Positions 22,370-34,008 of a stretch of 64,000 nucleotides of DNA are shown piece by piece. The stretch lies in assembly GCF_029407905.1 (NCBI RefSeq), contig NC_073627.1:154013697-154077696 (forward strand). Reading direction: 5' to 3'. The DNA comes from Bubalus kerabau. Taxonomy: Eukaryota; Chordata; Mammalia; Artiodactyla; Bovidae. The position numbers were made by a program, and so were the translations under genes. The notes beneath the pieces are model-generated. The model was not told the origin of the DNA and made no database searches. It worked only from the letters and a program-made list of their open reading frames with translations. Within the stretch, counting starts at the first letter, position 1. Each line of letters opens with the position of its first letter.

Positions 22370-23738
22370 AAACTCATTTATGTTCAAAAACAATCCCTAC
22401 AGAAAATGTCAATCCTTTTGAGGTTTGTTTCTATTTATTTTTTTAATAAATCACCTATATTTTCAAAACATGGTCATGGTTCTCAACATAATTGTTTAAT
22501 AATAGCATCATAAGCTTCCAATACCAGCGTGCTTTGTTTGCTAAACACATAGGAATATACTTAATTATTGAAGGGATGTATGTTTTCTTGTAACTTGACT
22601 CTCATCCCCCCCCAACTTTTGATTGAGATGTGGGTAAAAGAAATGATTTTACCTTCCTTTTAAAATCGCTTAAAGAAAATCAAAACGTCTCAGTCTACAG
22701 TATTGGAGTTGTAGGAAGTGGTGGAGGCTGTGGCAGCTTGAGTGCATTGTATCTAAAAGGTGCAGCTGCAGTTAACTTCCAGGTTAAAACTAATTTTTAT
22801 ATGAAATCACCTACTCAGTTTATAAATGTTGGCAACTAATGCAGAATGAACTTCATGGGCAAAGAAACACAGTGAGCTCGTTCAGATGTCTGACCAACAG
22901 TTTTCTTTTTCTCCCCTGAACCCTCACAGTCAGCCTTTCCTCCGCCTCCTGGTCAGCCCAGCTGCCACTTCGCGGATAAGACTTAAGGATAAGATTTAAG
23001 ATTTGCAGCTGTTTTCGTCTTCCTGTTGGTAGGAATTAAAACCACCAATAAGAATATGACCTGCTTGTGTTTAGCTTTCTATTTAATGAAATCACAGTTT
23101 CCTCACTTAAAGATACTGGAGTGAGCATGGATCTAATAGAATACTGCAACAGGGGATGATTAGCACTCGCCTTAAAAAAAAATAAAACCGTGGGACAAAG
23201 CCTGTTTTCCTGAGCAATTATTTGTTTTTATTTTCATTAAATTAAAATTAGTTTACAGTTCATTTACTGTAAATAAGTCTTTAAAAGTACACGAGTTGAA
23301 TTCCTCAGAATTTGATGTTTTATCTAAACTGAAGTGGAAATGCCAAGCTTGGTGGACCTGTCATTCCTCTTAGCGAATGAGCTAAGGGGAAGGCGGCTGC
23401 CCCAGCCCCCTCCACCACTGTGCGTCTTTTGGTTCCTGACATAGTAATGATTATGGATTGGATTCAGGAACACGCCAGCTCTGTTGCCAGTGATGGACAG
23501 TGTCAGAATCACTTAATAGTGATACAAGATTCTTAAGTGCTTTTGGAGTTTGAATAATTTTTATAAAGTAATGAAGAAATGAGATTTAAGTTTTGAAGTA
23601 GTTTTCCAGTTACTTAATTTTAACATACAAACTTCTGGCCCTGGTTTGTTTTTCCAGTAGAAGACATGAAAAATTGAGATGTTAAAATGAAAGGGTGCCA
23701 AGTCATTGCATGCGTTTTCTGTCTCATCCATGCTGTAG
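22370..23738. other. AUH: Low-repeat intronic DNA just upstream of an AUH exon
   Basis: No interspersed repeat is recognised. The last bases give a normal acceptor (TCATCCATGCTGTAG ending at 23738) for the exon that follows. Confidence 0.55.
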
Positions 23739-23926
23739 GGGGAACGCAGCGACTGCCGCGTGCCATTGGGATGTCCCTGGCGAAAGAGCTCATCTTCTCT
23801 GCACGTGTGCTCGATGGCCAAGAAGCCAAGTCGGTGGGCTTGATCAGCCATGTTCTAGAACAGAACCAGGAGGGGGACGCTGCCTACAGAAAGGCCTTGG
23901 ACCTAGCAAGAGAGTTTTTACCTCAG
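23739..23926 (+). CDS. AUH: AUH coding exon (exon 7 by comparison with the ten-exon human gene)
   Basis: This exon encodes about 63 residues of methylglutaconyl-CoA hydratase, the mitochondrial crotonase-family enzyme that hydrates 3-methylglutaconyl-CoA to HMG-CoA in leucine breakdown. The same protein binds AU-rich RNA. The reading frame starts with the last two bases of a split glycine codon, then G-T-Q-R-L-P-R-A-I-G and G-M-S-L-A-K-E-L-I-F-S. It ends R-E-F-L-P-Q at 23926. The AK-E-L-I-F and E-A-K-S-V-G-L-I segments are typical crotonase text for the helices after the active site. The catalytic glutamates lie in earlier exons outside the window. Acceptor TGTAG/GG and donor CAG/GTATTT are normal. 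The length of 188 nt is phase 1 to phase 0. Counting back from the human length of 339 residues, it covers about residues 219-281. No stop or frameshift is present. Confidence 0.95.
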
Positions 23927-24703
23927 GTATTTAACTACTTTTCTTTTTTTTTACCCTTTGTTATAACCTTACAACAAATTGACAAAACCAGTGATCATCT
24001 TACCTACCTATAATGTCCTTTGCTTGCTTTCCAAGTAGAGAAGTATACAGGTAGCTGTAAAACTAGAAATCGTATACTAGATTAACATTAAGAGCCTTCA
24101 GAATTAAGATTTGAAGGTAATTCAAGACCCTTACTGTAGCTGTACATTGATAATATATTATGTGCGTGTTTATCACATGCAACAGAGATTCCCAGCAACT
24201 TAAGTTGTTCGCCAGCTAGTCCTCCTGACCTGAACTGTACACATGGGCTTTCACATTGGATTGTCCCCAAACTGAAACACAAATAAATAAGGAGCCCACA
24301 GTCCATTATGTCAAGCGAGCTTTCATTGAGATCACTTAACTTGAGATAACCTGCTTAAATAGCACCAGTTTGTTTATCTTATTGTGTTTGTTTTCATGGT
24401 GATGGAGGCCTTGTTTTAACTCCTTTGTGCACAATCCACTTCTTCAGAAGTGCACTTCAAATCTGGGAATCACTGCACATTTACTCACAGATCTTAATCC
24501 TCGTGAGCAGTAGTATTAATAATAAACAGAGCATCAGGGGACGTGTTGGAAGGGTTTCTTGATTCTCGCACTCTTTCAGAAGTATTTTTCAAATAGTCCT
24601 TTGTTCGGAAATCATAGATTAAAGGATTTTTGCTAAGTAAACAGTTAGTGATTTGTCTTTATTCCCAATGGATTGTAAAACTTTTATAGTTCCCTAACCA
24701 AAC

Positions 24704-25191
24704 AGAGACATTACTTTGCCAACAAAGGTCCGTCTAGTCAAGGCTATGGTTTTTCCAGTAGTCATGTATGGATGTGAGAGTTGGACTGTGAAGAAAGCTG
24801 AGCACCAAAGAATTGATGCTTTTGAACTGTGGTGTTGGAGAAGACTCTTGCAAGTCCCTTGGACTGCAAGGAGATCCAACCAGTCCATTCTAAAGGAGAT
24901 TGGTCCTGGGTGTTCTTTGGAAGGAATGATGCTAAAGCTGAGACTCCAGTACTTTGGCCACCTCGTGCGAAGAGTTGACTCATTGGAAAAGACTGATGCT
25001 GGGAGGGATTGGGGGCAGGAGGAGAAGGGGACGAAAGAAGATGAGATGGTTGGATGGCATCACCGACTCGATGGACATGAGTTTGAGTGAGCTCTGGGAG
25101 TTGGTGATAGACAGGGAGGCCTGGCGTGCTGTGATTCACGGGGTCGCAAAGAGTCAGACACGACTGAGCAACTGAACTGAACTGAACTGAA
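24704..25191 (+). repeat. BovB LINE 3' fragment, plus
   Basis: Starts within the ORF2 3' region (ACATTACTTTGCCAACAAAG) and runs through 'GGTTTTTCCAGTAGTCATGT' and 'GGACATGAGTTTGAGTGAGC' to a tail of ACTGA units. Parts of the coding frame survive (124-codon frame at 24716-25090) but the copy is 5' truncated and non-functional. Confidence 0.94.
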
Positions 25192-26013
25192 CCATTTCTG
25201 GAGTCAAAATTACTTCCTCTCTAACTCAAGCAGTATTTGTAACCTCTTTTGAGGCCATGAGTTCTTTTGGGGACTCTCATGAATCTCTCTAGAAAAACGC
25301 ATGCACCCTCCACATTTGTTCGGGGTTCTGTATCCAGTTTCAGGAGGCATTCTTGGAGTTCTTTGTTGTGAGACAGAGCCCAGGTCTGCTGTGGCGCACC
25401 TGTCCCCTGCGAGCTGTCAGATGGGGCCTCTCATTTGAGTTGGTTTCTAAAGCCACACTGCCCAGTGTTGGTGCTATTTCAGTCCTTCTCAATTAAGTTA
25501 CGAGCTGTAAGCTTTTTCAGGGTGGGGCCCTTATATATGTTCATTCCCTGTTTGAGGTAACACAGAGCCTTATACTCTAAATCGATAGAGAGCTAATACA
25601 AGACTTTCACTACTTTAAGATTAAGAAAAGCTCTCACTGTAACTTTGGTATTAATGTTTCTTCAAAATATTAAGGAAACATCTAGCTAAAGAGAGATTAA
25701 AGGTGTACACATATCAGGAGAAGTGATAGTTTAACTCCATACAGATTTAGTGACTTCCTCTAGCTTAAAACTTGATGACCAGAGCATGTCTCAATTGAAG
25801 TAAAGCAGTGTATTTAAGGAAGGTTTGGGCGTAATTCCAGTTCTGAGATTCACAGCCTCCCATGGTCCTTGGATGTGAGTGTTCAGCTCCCTGTTACAGG
25901 TCTCCGCCAGGGTGGCGGGTGGCTCATTAGCCCCTTGGTGCCTCTGTGCTTCCTTTCTTTATCTCACTCTGAGAACTGGCTCTCTCGTATGCTATCTCGC
26001 TCACGCACATGCG

Positions 26014-26044
26014 CGCTCTCTCTTTCTCTTTCTCTCTCTCTCTC
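26014..26044. repeat. CT-rich microsatellite
   Basis: A run of CT units interrupted by TTT, on the + strand. It is the low-complexity core of an 84-codon open frame that is not a gene. Confidence 0.9.
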
Positions 26045-26521
26045 AGTGCCCGCAGCTCACCCCACCCTAGAGCCTCCTCCCCACCTCCACACTGACATCT
26101 GGCCGCACCCTGCCATGTGGTAAACCAGGCTGTCCTCCTCGTCCCTTTCATCTGAAGGACAGCCTCTGAGAACATTAATTGCTAACATTATTTTTCCCCT
26201 AGCTGAAGGGAGATGTCAGATGACTTCGGAAAATGTGTAACTGTGAAACTATATGCACAAGTTACAAAGCAGAATTTGAGATGGAACAGTCTTTATTTTT
26301 AAAGATCTTGTTACTAAATGATGAGTCTCTAAGTAATCAGGAAACTTCTAAACAATTAGGATTTCTACGTGACTTCTGTATTTGTGTGTATCTACTTCTG
26401 TTTTTCTATCTGAGGGAAAAAATGGTTTGTATATATAGAAGAGACACTGGTTTCATATTTTAAAAGAGAAGCTAATTGAATAAGCATTATATCTAATAGT
26501 GTTTTCATTTTCCTATTTCTC

Positions 26522-26660
26522 CAGTTCTGCCCAAAGTGTGGTCTGTGGACTAGCCGTCCAGGCATCCCCTGGGCCCATCCCTGACCCCTGAATCAGTATC
26601 ACCGTTTTAACAAGGGACCTGGGGACTTGTGTGCATGTGGAAGTTTGGCCAGCATTTGTC
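26522..26660 (+). repeat. MER5-type hAT fragment
   Basis: Blocks 'CCCAAAGTGTGGTCTGTGGA', 'CTGAATCAGTATCACCG' and 'TTTTAACAAGGGACCTGGGG' match MER5A/B order. Confidence 0.75.
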
Positions 26661-27341
26661 TGGGTCAGCTGGTGATAAAAGTGAAAGGATAAAATTCTCA
26701 TTGAGAGGAGTACTCTGTTTTGTTCTGTTTTTTAGTGAATTGTTGATCTTAAAAAAAAATAGTACATACAAATTACATTTGGAAGAATTCTAACTAAGAT
26801 ACTTGCCGAAGTCTCAGAAAATTGCAGGGTCTTAAAATTTTTCAGCAGATGATTTAGGAATGAATTTAGGTAGGTTAAAACTGATAACCAAAAAAAAAAG
26901 GCGTTTTTCATGCCATCATGCGTTTATCATGCATTTATGCACTTATTGGATTCCTTTGTTGTGCCTCTTATTTAGAGCCCCTTGCATTTTAATTCAAAAG
27001 GTGCTTAAAACTATACCATTCAATTCTAATTCATCACTCATAACAATTTTCAGGAATTTAAAATGTGATCAAATAAATTCCATCTGGAGGATTGTGGTTT
27101 TCTAAGACAAAACCTTCTCGCAGAGGACTCTCAGTTTTGACCCTCACACATCTTGAAGGACTCATCTGGACCTGAAGCTTTTGTGTAATGTGGGAGTACC
27201 ACCTGGAGGACATGTCTTTACTAGTACATCATCATTGTGATTAATTATTGATGCCCAGGGAAGAACCATACAGATTCACTACCTAAAACAGATGATATCT
27301 GCACTCCCATGTTAATCAAGAGCGTCAGCCTCATCTCCAGC

Positions 27342-28240
27342 CCAGTTCAGTTCAGTTCAATCTCTAGTCATGTCCGACTCATTGCAGCCCCGTGGACTGC
27401 AGCATGCCAGGCTTCCCTGTCCATCACCAACTCCTGGAGCTGACTCAAACTCATGTCCATCGAGTCAGTGATGCCATCCAACCATCTCATCCTCTGTCGT
27501 CCCCTTCTCCTCCTGACTTCAGTCTTTCCCAGCATCTGGGTCTTTTCCAGTGAGTCAGTTCTTGTATCAGGTGGCCAAAGTATTGGCACTTCAGCTTCAG
27601 CATCAGTCCTTCCAAAGAATATTCAGGACTGATTTCCTTTAGGGTTGACTGGTTTGATCTCCTTGCAGTTCAAGGGACTCTCAAGTCTTCTCAAACACCA
27701 TTTCAAAAGCATCAGTTCTTCTGCGCTCAGCTTTCTTATAGTCCAACTGTCACATCCATACATGACTACTGGAAAAACCAGAGCTTTGACTAGATGAATC
27801 TTTGTTGGCAAAGTAATGTCTCTGCTATTTAATATGCTGTCTAGGTTGGTCATAGCTTTTCTTCCAAGAAGCAAGTGTCTTTTAATTTCATGGCTACAGT
27901 CACCATCTGCAGTGATTTTGGAGCCCAAGAAAATAAAGTCTGTCACTGTTTCCATTGTTTCCCCATCTATTTGCTATGAAGGAATGGGACCAGATGCCAT
28001 GATCTTAGTTTTCTGAATGTTGAGTTTTAAACCAGCTTAAACTTTCACTCTTTCACTTTCATCAAGTATCTCTTTAGTTTCTCTTCACTTTCTGCCATAA
28101 GGGTGGTGTCATCTGCATATCAGAGGTTATTGATATTTCTCCTGGCAATCTTGATTACTGTTTGTGCTTCATCGAGCCTGGCATTTCACATGATGTCCTC
28201 TGCATATAAGTTAAATAAGCAGGGTGACAACACACAGTCC
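27342..28240 (-). mobile_element. BovB LINE 3' half, minus
   Basis: Begins with TTCAG repeats (complement of the ACTGA tail). It runs through the antisense 3' end and the ORF2 3' region to text coding for the YADD-containing part of the reverse transcriptase. Antisense frames at 27623-27955 and 27368-27589 are the recognisable pieces (for example M-E-T-V-T-D-F-I-F-L-G-S-K-I). It is 5' truncated and carries stops. It is inverted relative to the BovB at 24704 in the same intron. Confidence 0.94.
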
Positions 28241-28480
28241 AACCTTCTGTCAAACCACTGATGGGTATGTTAATTGTGCCAAACACTCTTACCTCCTTTT
28301 CTTTTTCCTACTTAACTTGTAGGGAGATTTGCTGAACAGTGGAAAGCCTTCTACTGGACACATGCCACCTGCCGACCTCCAAACATCTAGTGTGCTGTGC
28401 TGCAGCACGCGTGGGCTCTGCGTCATATGGGGATGCAGCAGTTTGGGGGTTACAATTATGATTTATTAATAATTAAAAGC

Positions 28481-28683
28481 TGTGCGTGCATGCTTAGTTG
28501 CTCAGTTGTGTTCGACTCTTTGTGACCGTTTGGGCTGTAGCCGTAGGTTTCTCAGGCAAGAATACTGGAGTAGGTTGCTGTTCTTCCTGTGGGAGACCTT
28601 CCCAGCCTGGTGATTAAGCCTGCATCTCCTGCGTCTCCTGCCCTGCAGGGGATTCTTTTCTCTCTGAGCCATCAGGGAAGCCC
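28481..28683 (-). repeat. Bov-tA SINE, minus
   Basis: 'GTTCGACTCTTTGTGACCGT', 'CAGGCAAGAATACTGGAGTA' and an end 'TGAGCCATCAGGGAAGCCC'. It lies about 160 bp upstream of the next AUH exon. Confidence 0.9.
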
Positions 28684-28845
28684 AAAGGCCTTGCAAATCT
28701 CCTAAAATGAATTTCCCGTCAGTTATCTTACAGCCATTGTTGCTTCTATACTATGGATCCAGCAAAGGGAATTTCTGAATTTAACTGTGATGTACAACAT
28801 AATTTGCATTAATAATAGTTAAAATATGTTTTGTTTGAATTTTAG

Positions 28846-28896
28846 GGACCTGTTGCAATGAGAGTGGCAAAATTAGCAATTAATCAAGGAATGGAG
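28846..28896 (+). CDS. AUH: AUH coding exon (exon 8)
   Basis: Seventeen codons, G-P-V-A-M-R-V-A-K-L-A-I-N-Q-G-M-E, phase 0 to phase 0, between acceptor TTTTAG and donor GTGAGT. In crotonases this segment is the start of the C-terminal helical part, where the G-P-V/x-A-x-R-x-A-K text is conserved. It joins in frame to the preceding exon, which ends ...F-L-P-Q. The short length explains why no long open frame marks it. Together with neighbours it supports an intact gene. Confidence 0.95.
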
Positions 28897-30091
28897 GTGA
28901 GTGTCCTAAGCTTTTTGTTGGAATAGGTAGTGGAAATTAATTTAAATGAACCATTATTTTTTAATATTCTAAAATATTTACTGCTGTGATTACTGAAAGC
29001 TACTGAGGTGTTTTTTAGCTACATCAGTGAATTCATTCTGCTTATAGCTGTAGTTGATTCAGTATCATAATCACAGAATTCAGTAATTTCACTTGTGCCC
29101 TGAAGCATATGACATGTTTATTATTTTTGCCATTGAGTTAATAGACTCATTGCCCATAGAAATGAAATAGAAATGCTCATAGAAAACCAAAACAAAAGAG
29201 TATTCTGTGTATTCTCAGCACCATTATCATATTACCAAAAAAAAAAAAAAAATGTTCTAAGGAGAACTTCCTGCTGCAAAGCTCCTACTAAGCATGGAGA
29301 CCATCTTTAACTTCTCCATGTGCTTTCTCCAGTGAGACACACGTAAACCCTGTAGGGAGCCCTGGGGTTACTCTGGTGATATAGTCCAAAGGAGCTGAGG
29401 CCCTAGGACAGCGGAGAGATAAGCAGGCCAAGGGATCCACGCAGGCACCCATTTACTTTGGGCTTTGCATTATAGCAGTTGTATTTTGGATAAATTATAG
29501 GAATTTTGAAGAAAGACACTTTTTCCTTACAGACCCAGAAGTGCTATATTTTCCTGGGCTTCATAGCAGTAAAACAGGGTTGAATTTGTTAGCAGTAAAT
29601 ACATTTAAAGAAATTTTAAAGGCATTTGATTGGGTTTTAAAAATTCTTTCCTTCTCCAGGGGATATTTCTGACCCAGGGATTGAACCCGGGTCTCTTTCA
29701 TTGCAGGCAAATTCTTTGCTATCTGAGCTGCCAGGCAATATATAGATATGTCTTATGTACTTTATAAAGACTTCACCTAGATTAACTCATTTGATCTTCC
29801 AATAACCCCATTTGGTAGATACTATAATTAGCTACTGGTTCAGATGCACCTCTCTGAGGCAAAAGAGGTTAAATAACCTGTGTAAGCAAGGTTACACAGC
29901 TCGCATATAGTAGATTCAGAATTTGAACCCAGGCAAACTAAGTTTCTTATGCTGGTCATACTTCTGATTTGCTGTATTACATCAAAGAATTCTGTTCTTT
30001 TGGAATAAGGTTGTTAAATTTGAATTTATATTGATATACCATATTTTTAAAAAGTAATTCTTGCTAAAATGAGTTATATTTTTATTATCAG
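28897..30091 (+). other. AUH: AUH intron with SINE half and MIR
   Basis: Contains an A15-17 run at about 29237-29252, an antisense tRNA-like half of a Bov SINE at 29650-29738 (GGGATTGAACCCGGGTCTC) and a plus-strand MIR at 29755-29960. The rest is unclassified. Confidence 0.8.
29755..29960 (+). repeat. MIR SINE, plus
   Basis: 'GATTAACTCATTTGATCTTC', 'GAGGTTAAATAACCTGTGTA', 'GGTTACACAGCTCGCATA' and 'ATTTGAACCCAGGCAAACTA' follow the MIR consensus order. Confidence 0.88.
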
Positions 30092-30139
30092 GTCGATTTA
30101 GTAACAGGATTAGCCATAGAAGAAGCATGTTATGCTCAG
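30092..30139 (+). CDS. AUH: AUH coding exon (exon 9)
   Basis: Sixteen codons, V-D-L-V-T-G-L-A-I-E-E-A-C-Y-A-Q, phase 0 to phase 0. The acceptor TTATTATCAG/GTCG and donor CAG/GTATGT are both good. The segment corresponds to the helix preceding the last exon of the hydratase, with the crotonase-like G-L-x-x-E-x-x-x-x-x-x. It has no disruption. Confidence 0.95.
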
Positions 30140-30889
30140 GTATGTGATAAAATCTCTATAATTCAATGCAGATACCCCTTACCTTCTGTATAAGTCAACT
30201 AAATTATATATCATGAGCAGATTCGGCTCATGCCTATTACAAAATCATACAAATGGGTTGAAATTGTTTGTTTCTTTTCTTTAATTATCACCAGCTCTTG
30301 TGACTGATTCTGTTTCACTTAATGATGACTCCTGTCTACATCATTTAGAAAACCTTTGGAATAATTGTTAGTAGCATTTGTTCTGTAGATGTCTCTCTGG
30401 CTCATGTTGTGTTTTCTGGGTGTGGTTTGAACCCTCACTCCAGAGCAGAGAGATGGGAAGAAGGCAGCTGTGACCATGTGCCTCTAGGGAACATCAGAGT
30501 TTGAGACTCATTGACTTTTCCTGATGTTCTGAACCTTTTCTCCTACTCACTGAAAGTTCACTAATTCAATTACATACTGTTTTCTTTTTTATACACAAAT
30601 TAATAGGGCTTTTTGTAGAGGAACAAATCTTCCCTCCTCCCTTCCTTTCTTCTGTCCTTTTTTAAATGAAAGATAACATTTTGTTTTAGGGCATGTAAAG
30701 TGGCCTAAGAGTTTTGTTCCACCTTTTCTGAGAATTAGAAACTGTGTTAGCTCCCATTTAAGCATGGTAGAATCATGAATTAGAAGCTAGAGCTAGAGTG
30801 TTAACTGTGGTCTGTATATATAAATTGCCACCTGTCATTGATGAACACATGCCATGAATGAACTAAATTACAAACCTCTTACAAATGGA

Positions 30890-33720
30890 CAACCTCAGAG
30901 TCTGAAGAAAAATTTTAAAAGCATATTTGGCCACACCTTATCAAATGTAAAGGAACAGGAATCGTACAAAATAGTCAGACCACAAGGGAATTAAACTAAA
31001 ACTCAGTTAAAGAAAGACAGATGGAACCCTACCTATTAATGGTGAGGTTTAATCTTTTTAATAAGATTGAACAGTGTGCTTCTAAATGACATGTGTCAAA
31101 GAGAAAGTTTCAAGAGGAATTAAGATATATTTTGAGCTAAATCAAAATGAAAATATAGCTTATCAAAATTTGTGGAAATACATCAAAAATAATGTTTAGA
31201 GAGAAATTTATAGCATTAAATGTGTATATTAGAAAAGAAAGTTCTGAAGTCAATTTATCAGAAATGCAAGAAAGGTTATTATTCCTGATCCTGTTGACAC
31301 TGAAAGGATAAAAGAATACTGTGAACTATGTATGGCCACAAATCTGATAACCTAGATGAAATAGACCAATTCCTTGAAAGACAAAATATACCAAAATTCA
31401 TACAAGGAAAAACAGATAATCTGAATAGTCTTATGTTTTTAATACAGATTAAATCAATAATTAATAAGCTTCTGAAATAGCACCAGGCCCAGATATTTTT
31501 CACTGGTGAATTCTACCAGACATTTAATGAAGAAATTATGCCAATTATCTACAGCCTTTTCCAGAAAATAGAAGCAGAGGGCATATTTCCTAACTTACTC
31601 CATTAGGACAGTGTGTGTGTGCGTGCTGACACTTAAGTCGTGTCCGATTCTTTGCCACCCTGTGGACTGTAGCCTGCCAGGCTCCTCTTTCTCCATGCAA
31701 GAATACTGGCGTGGGTTGTCATACCCTCCTCCAGGGGATCTTCTGAACCCAGGGATCAAACCTGCATCTCTTACATGTCCTGCATTGGCAGGTGGGTTCT
31801 TTACCACCAGTGCCTCTGGGAAGCCCAAGGACAGTATTACCCTCATAACAAAACTAAAGATATTACAGGAAAGGAAAACTGTAAACCACTATCTTATGAA
31901 TATAGATATAGAAATCCTCAACAAAATAATAGCAAACTAAATCCAGCAATCTATAAAAGGAATTATATGCTACAACCAAGTAATATTTTTTCCCCAGATA
32001 TGCAAGGCTGGTTCAGCATTCAGAAATCAATATAATCCAAGCTAAAGAAGGAACTCTGGTGAAAGAAATCACTATTTAAATAAATAGATAGCTCATATTC
32101 ATGGATAGCAAGACTCAATATTTTAAGATATCACTTCTTCCCAACTTGATCATACGTGTAGTGCAATCCCAATAAAAATGCCAGAAAGCTATTTTCCTAA
32201 TACTGGCAAACCAGTTCTAAAGTTTATATGTAAAGTCCAGAGACATAGATTAGCTACCACACTAGTAAGGAGCAAGGTTGGAGGAATGACACTACTCATC
32301 TTTAAGACTTACAGTAAAGCAGTAATCAAGAAAGTGTGGTTCTGGCAAAAATAAAGACAAATAGGCTAATGAAACAGAATAGGGGACTCAGAAAATAGAT
32401 TCATACAAATATAGTTAGCTGATCTTTTACAGAAGAGCAAAGGCAATTCAATGAAGAAAAGTAATCTTGAAAATCAATAGTACTAAAAGCATGTGGACAT
32501 TCAACTACCAAAAAAAAAAAGAATGTAGACATTAACCTTATACCTTTTACAGAAATTAACTGAAAATGACCTATAGACTTATTTTTAAATGTAAAATGAA
32601 AAACTATAAAACTTCTTGAAGTTAGCATAGTAGAAATTCTAGATGACCTCAAGTTTGGCAATGGCTTTTTAGATATAATGCCAAAAGTGTAATTCATGAA
32701 AGAAAAAGAATTTATGTTTATTTAAATTAACTTACTACTCTGCAAAAGACACTGTGAAAAGACTGGAAAGATAAGCCATAGACTGGGAAAAATATATTTG
32801 CAAAACATATCTGATAAAGGACTTACATCCAAGATACAGAAAAAACTTGTAAAACTCAAATAGCTTTTAGAGTAAGAAATAGTAAGAAAATAGCTCATTA
32901 AAAAGAAGATATAAGGTCTGAAGAGATACCTCACCAAAGTAGGTATACAGAAGGCAGATAAGCATAAGTACATATGGTCCACATCATATGACATTAAGAA
33001 ATGCACATAAAAACAGGATTTCCCAGTTTAGCCATTTCTTAGATAATTTTACCACATGACCTAGTGGTCATGCAATTTTGCATTTACCCAGATGAGTTGA
33101 AAACCTGTGTCCACGCAAAAGCTACACAGTGGTGTTTATTATAGCAGCTTTACAAAGCTGCTATTCCTAAGTTTTGTAAAACTTGGAAACAACCCAGATG
33201 ACCTTCAGTAGGTGAATGAATAAAAGCTGTGGTATTAATATATCCATTCAGTGGGGTGTTTGTTACTCAGCAATGAAAGGAAACGAGCTACTCTGCCAGG
33301 AAAAGACAAGAAGGAACCTTAAACACATATGGCTAAATAACAAATTTTAATCTTAAAAGTACATAGTATATGACTCCCAGCTATGTGACATTCTGGAAAA
33401 GACATGGGGTGGGGTGGTGGTCAGGGATGACTAGGTCAAGCATTAGGGATGTGTAGCCAGTCAACTTGTTTTCTATGATGCTGTAATTAATGGTGGATAC
33501 ATGACATTATGTGTTTGTCAAAATGCATAGAATATCCCTAATATTACTATGGACTGGTTAATAATATTGTGTCAATATAGGCTCATTAGTCATAACAAAT
33601 ATACCACGTTAATAAAGGATGTTGATAATAGGGGAAACAATGAGGGGCTTGAGGGGAGTATATGGGACTCTGAACTTTCTGCTTAGGTTTTTAGTAGACC
33701 TAAAATTGTCTAAAAAATAA
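30890..33720 (+). mobile_element. L1 LINE, ORF2 and 3' part, plus, interrupted by a SINE
   Basis: Recognisable ORF2 text: 'GATAACCTAGATGAAATAGA' (31347 region), 'ACCAGGCCCAGATATTTTTC', 'TAATCCAAGCTAAAGAAGG', 'CAATCCCAATAAAAATGCCA', 'CATCTTTAAGACTTACAGTA', 'TCTGGCAAAAATAAAGACAA', then the 3' UTR. Numerous stops occur, and no long frame remains. It is an old, inactive copy in the sense direction of AUH. Confidence 0.9.
31613..31827 (-). repeat. Bov-tA SINE nested in L1, minus
   Basis: 'GTGTCCGATTCTTTGCCACC', 'GGCTCCTCTTTCTCCATGCA' and tRNA-like end 'TTTACCACCAGTGCCTCTGG'. Flanks AGGACAGT at 31605-31612 and 31828-31835 are a short identical duplication. Confidence 0.92.
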
Positions 33721-33930
33721 ACTCTTAATTGTATTGAAGTATGTTTAATAAAATGGAAGAAAAAAGCATATTGGAGTTAGAATGATAAATCTGTTCACAT
33801 AATTAAATTGTTCAGATGGTTTCACAATTTTAGATTGTCTTCTAATTAGTTTCCTTAGATAAAGCTCATTAAACTTTTATAGTTGTTTTTCATTTTGGGC
33901 ACAGATAACATACTGTTTTGCTTCTCTTAG

Positions 33931-34008
33931 ACCATTCCAACAAAAGACAGACTTGAAGGTCTTCTTGCTTTTAAAGAGAAAAGGACCCCTCGCTATAAAG
34001 GAGAATAG
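33931..34008 (+). CDS. AUH: AUH last coding exon (exon 10) with stop codon
   Basis: Twenty-five codons plus TAG (34006-34008): T-I-P-T-K-D-R-L-E-G-L-L-A-F-K-E-K-R, then T-P-R-Y-K-G-E. The D-R-x-E-G-x-x-A-F-x-E-K-R signature near the C terminus is conserved across the enoyl-CoA hydratase family, where it forms the last helix and contributes to the trimer and acyl-CoA pocket. It joins in phase 0 to the preceding exon (...C-Y-A-Q). As I recall the human protein it reads K-R-P-P-R-Y at the end, so the threonine is a likely lineage change. The gene end is intact. Confidence 0.96.
   Translation, partial: TIPTKDRLEGLLAFKEKRTPRYKGE

Larger units (their letters stand above)
1..23738 (+). other. AUH: AUH intron upstream of the first visible AUH exon (partial, 5' end outside window)
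   Basis: No AUH exon is recognisable before 23739. That exon starts in the middle of a glycine codon, so at least one earlier exon must lie upstream, outside the window. The whole 23.7 kb is therefore read as a single large intron, cut by the window edge. Its content is repeat-rich: CHR and Bov-tA SINEs, BovB ends, a mariner, an L2, an L1, several MIRs and a MaLR-type LTR, each listed separately. Open frames here are short, lack family similarity that I recognise, and mostly overlap repeats. Intron assignment follows from the exon order of AUH and is an inference. Confidence 0.8.
23927..28845 (+). other. AUH: AUH intron between the first and second visible exons
   Basis: 4.9 kb. It holds two BovB copies in opposite orientation (24704-25191 and 27342-28240), a MER5 element, a CT-rich tract and a Bov-tA SINE. 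The intervals 23927-24703 and 25192-25995 have no recognised repeat. The donor is GTATTT and the acceptor is GAATTTTAG. Confidence 0.85.
30140..33930 (+). other. AUH: Last AUH intron, mostly L1
   Basis: 3.8 kb. The first 750 bp has no recognised repeat; then an L1 in gene orientation fills 30890-33720. The acceptor region is GCTTCTCTTAG at 33920-33930. Confidence 0.85.

Noticed and set aside
24716..25090. 124-codon frame with W-C-W-R-R-L
   Set aside because: BovB coding remnant, not a host gene.
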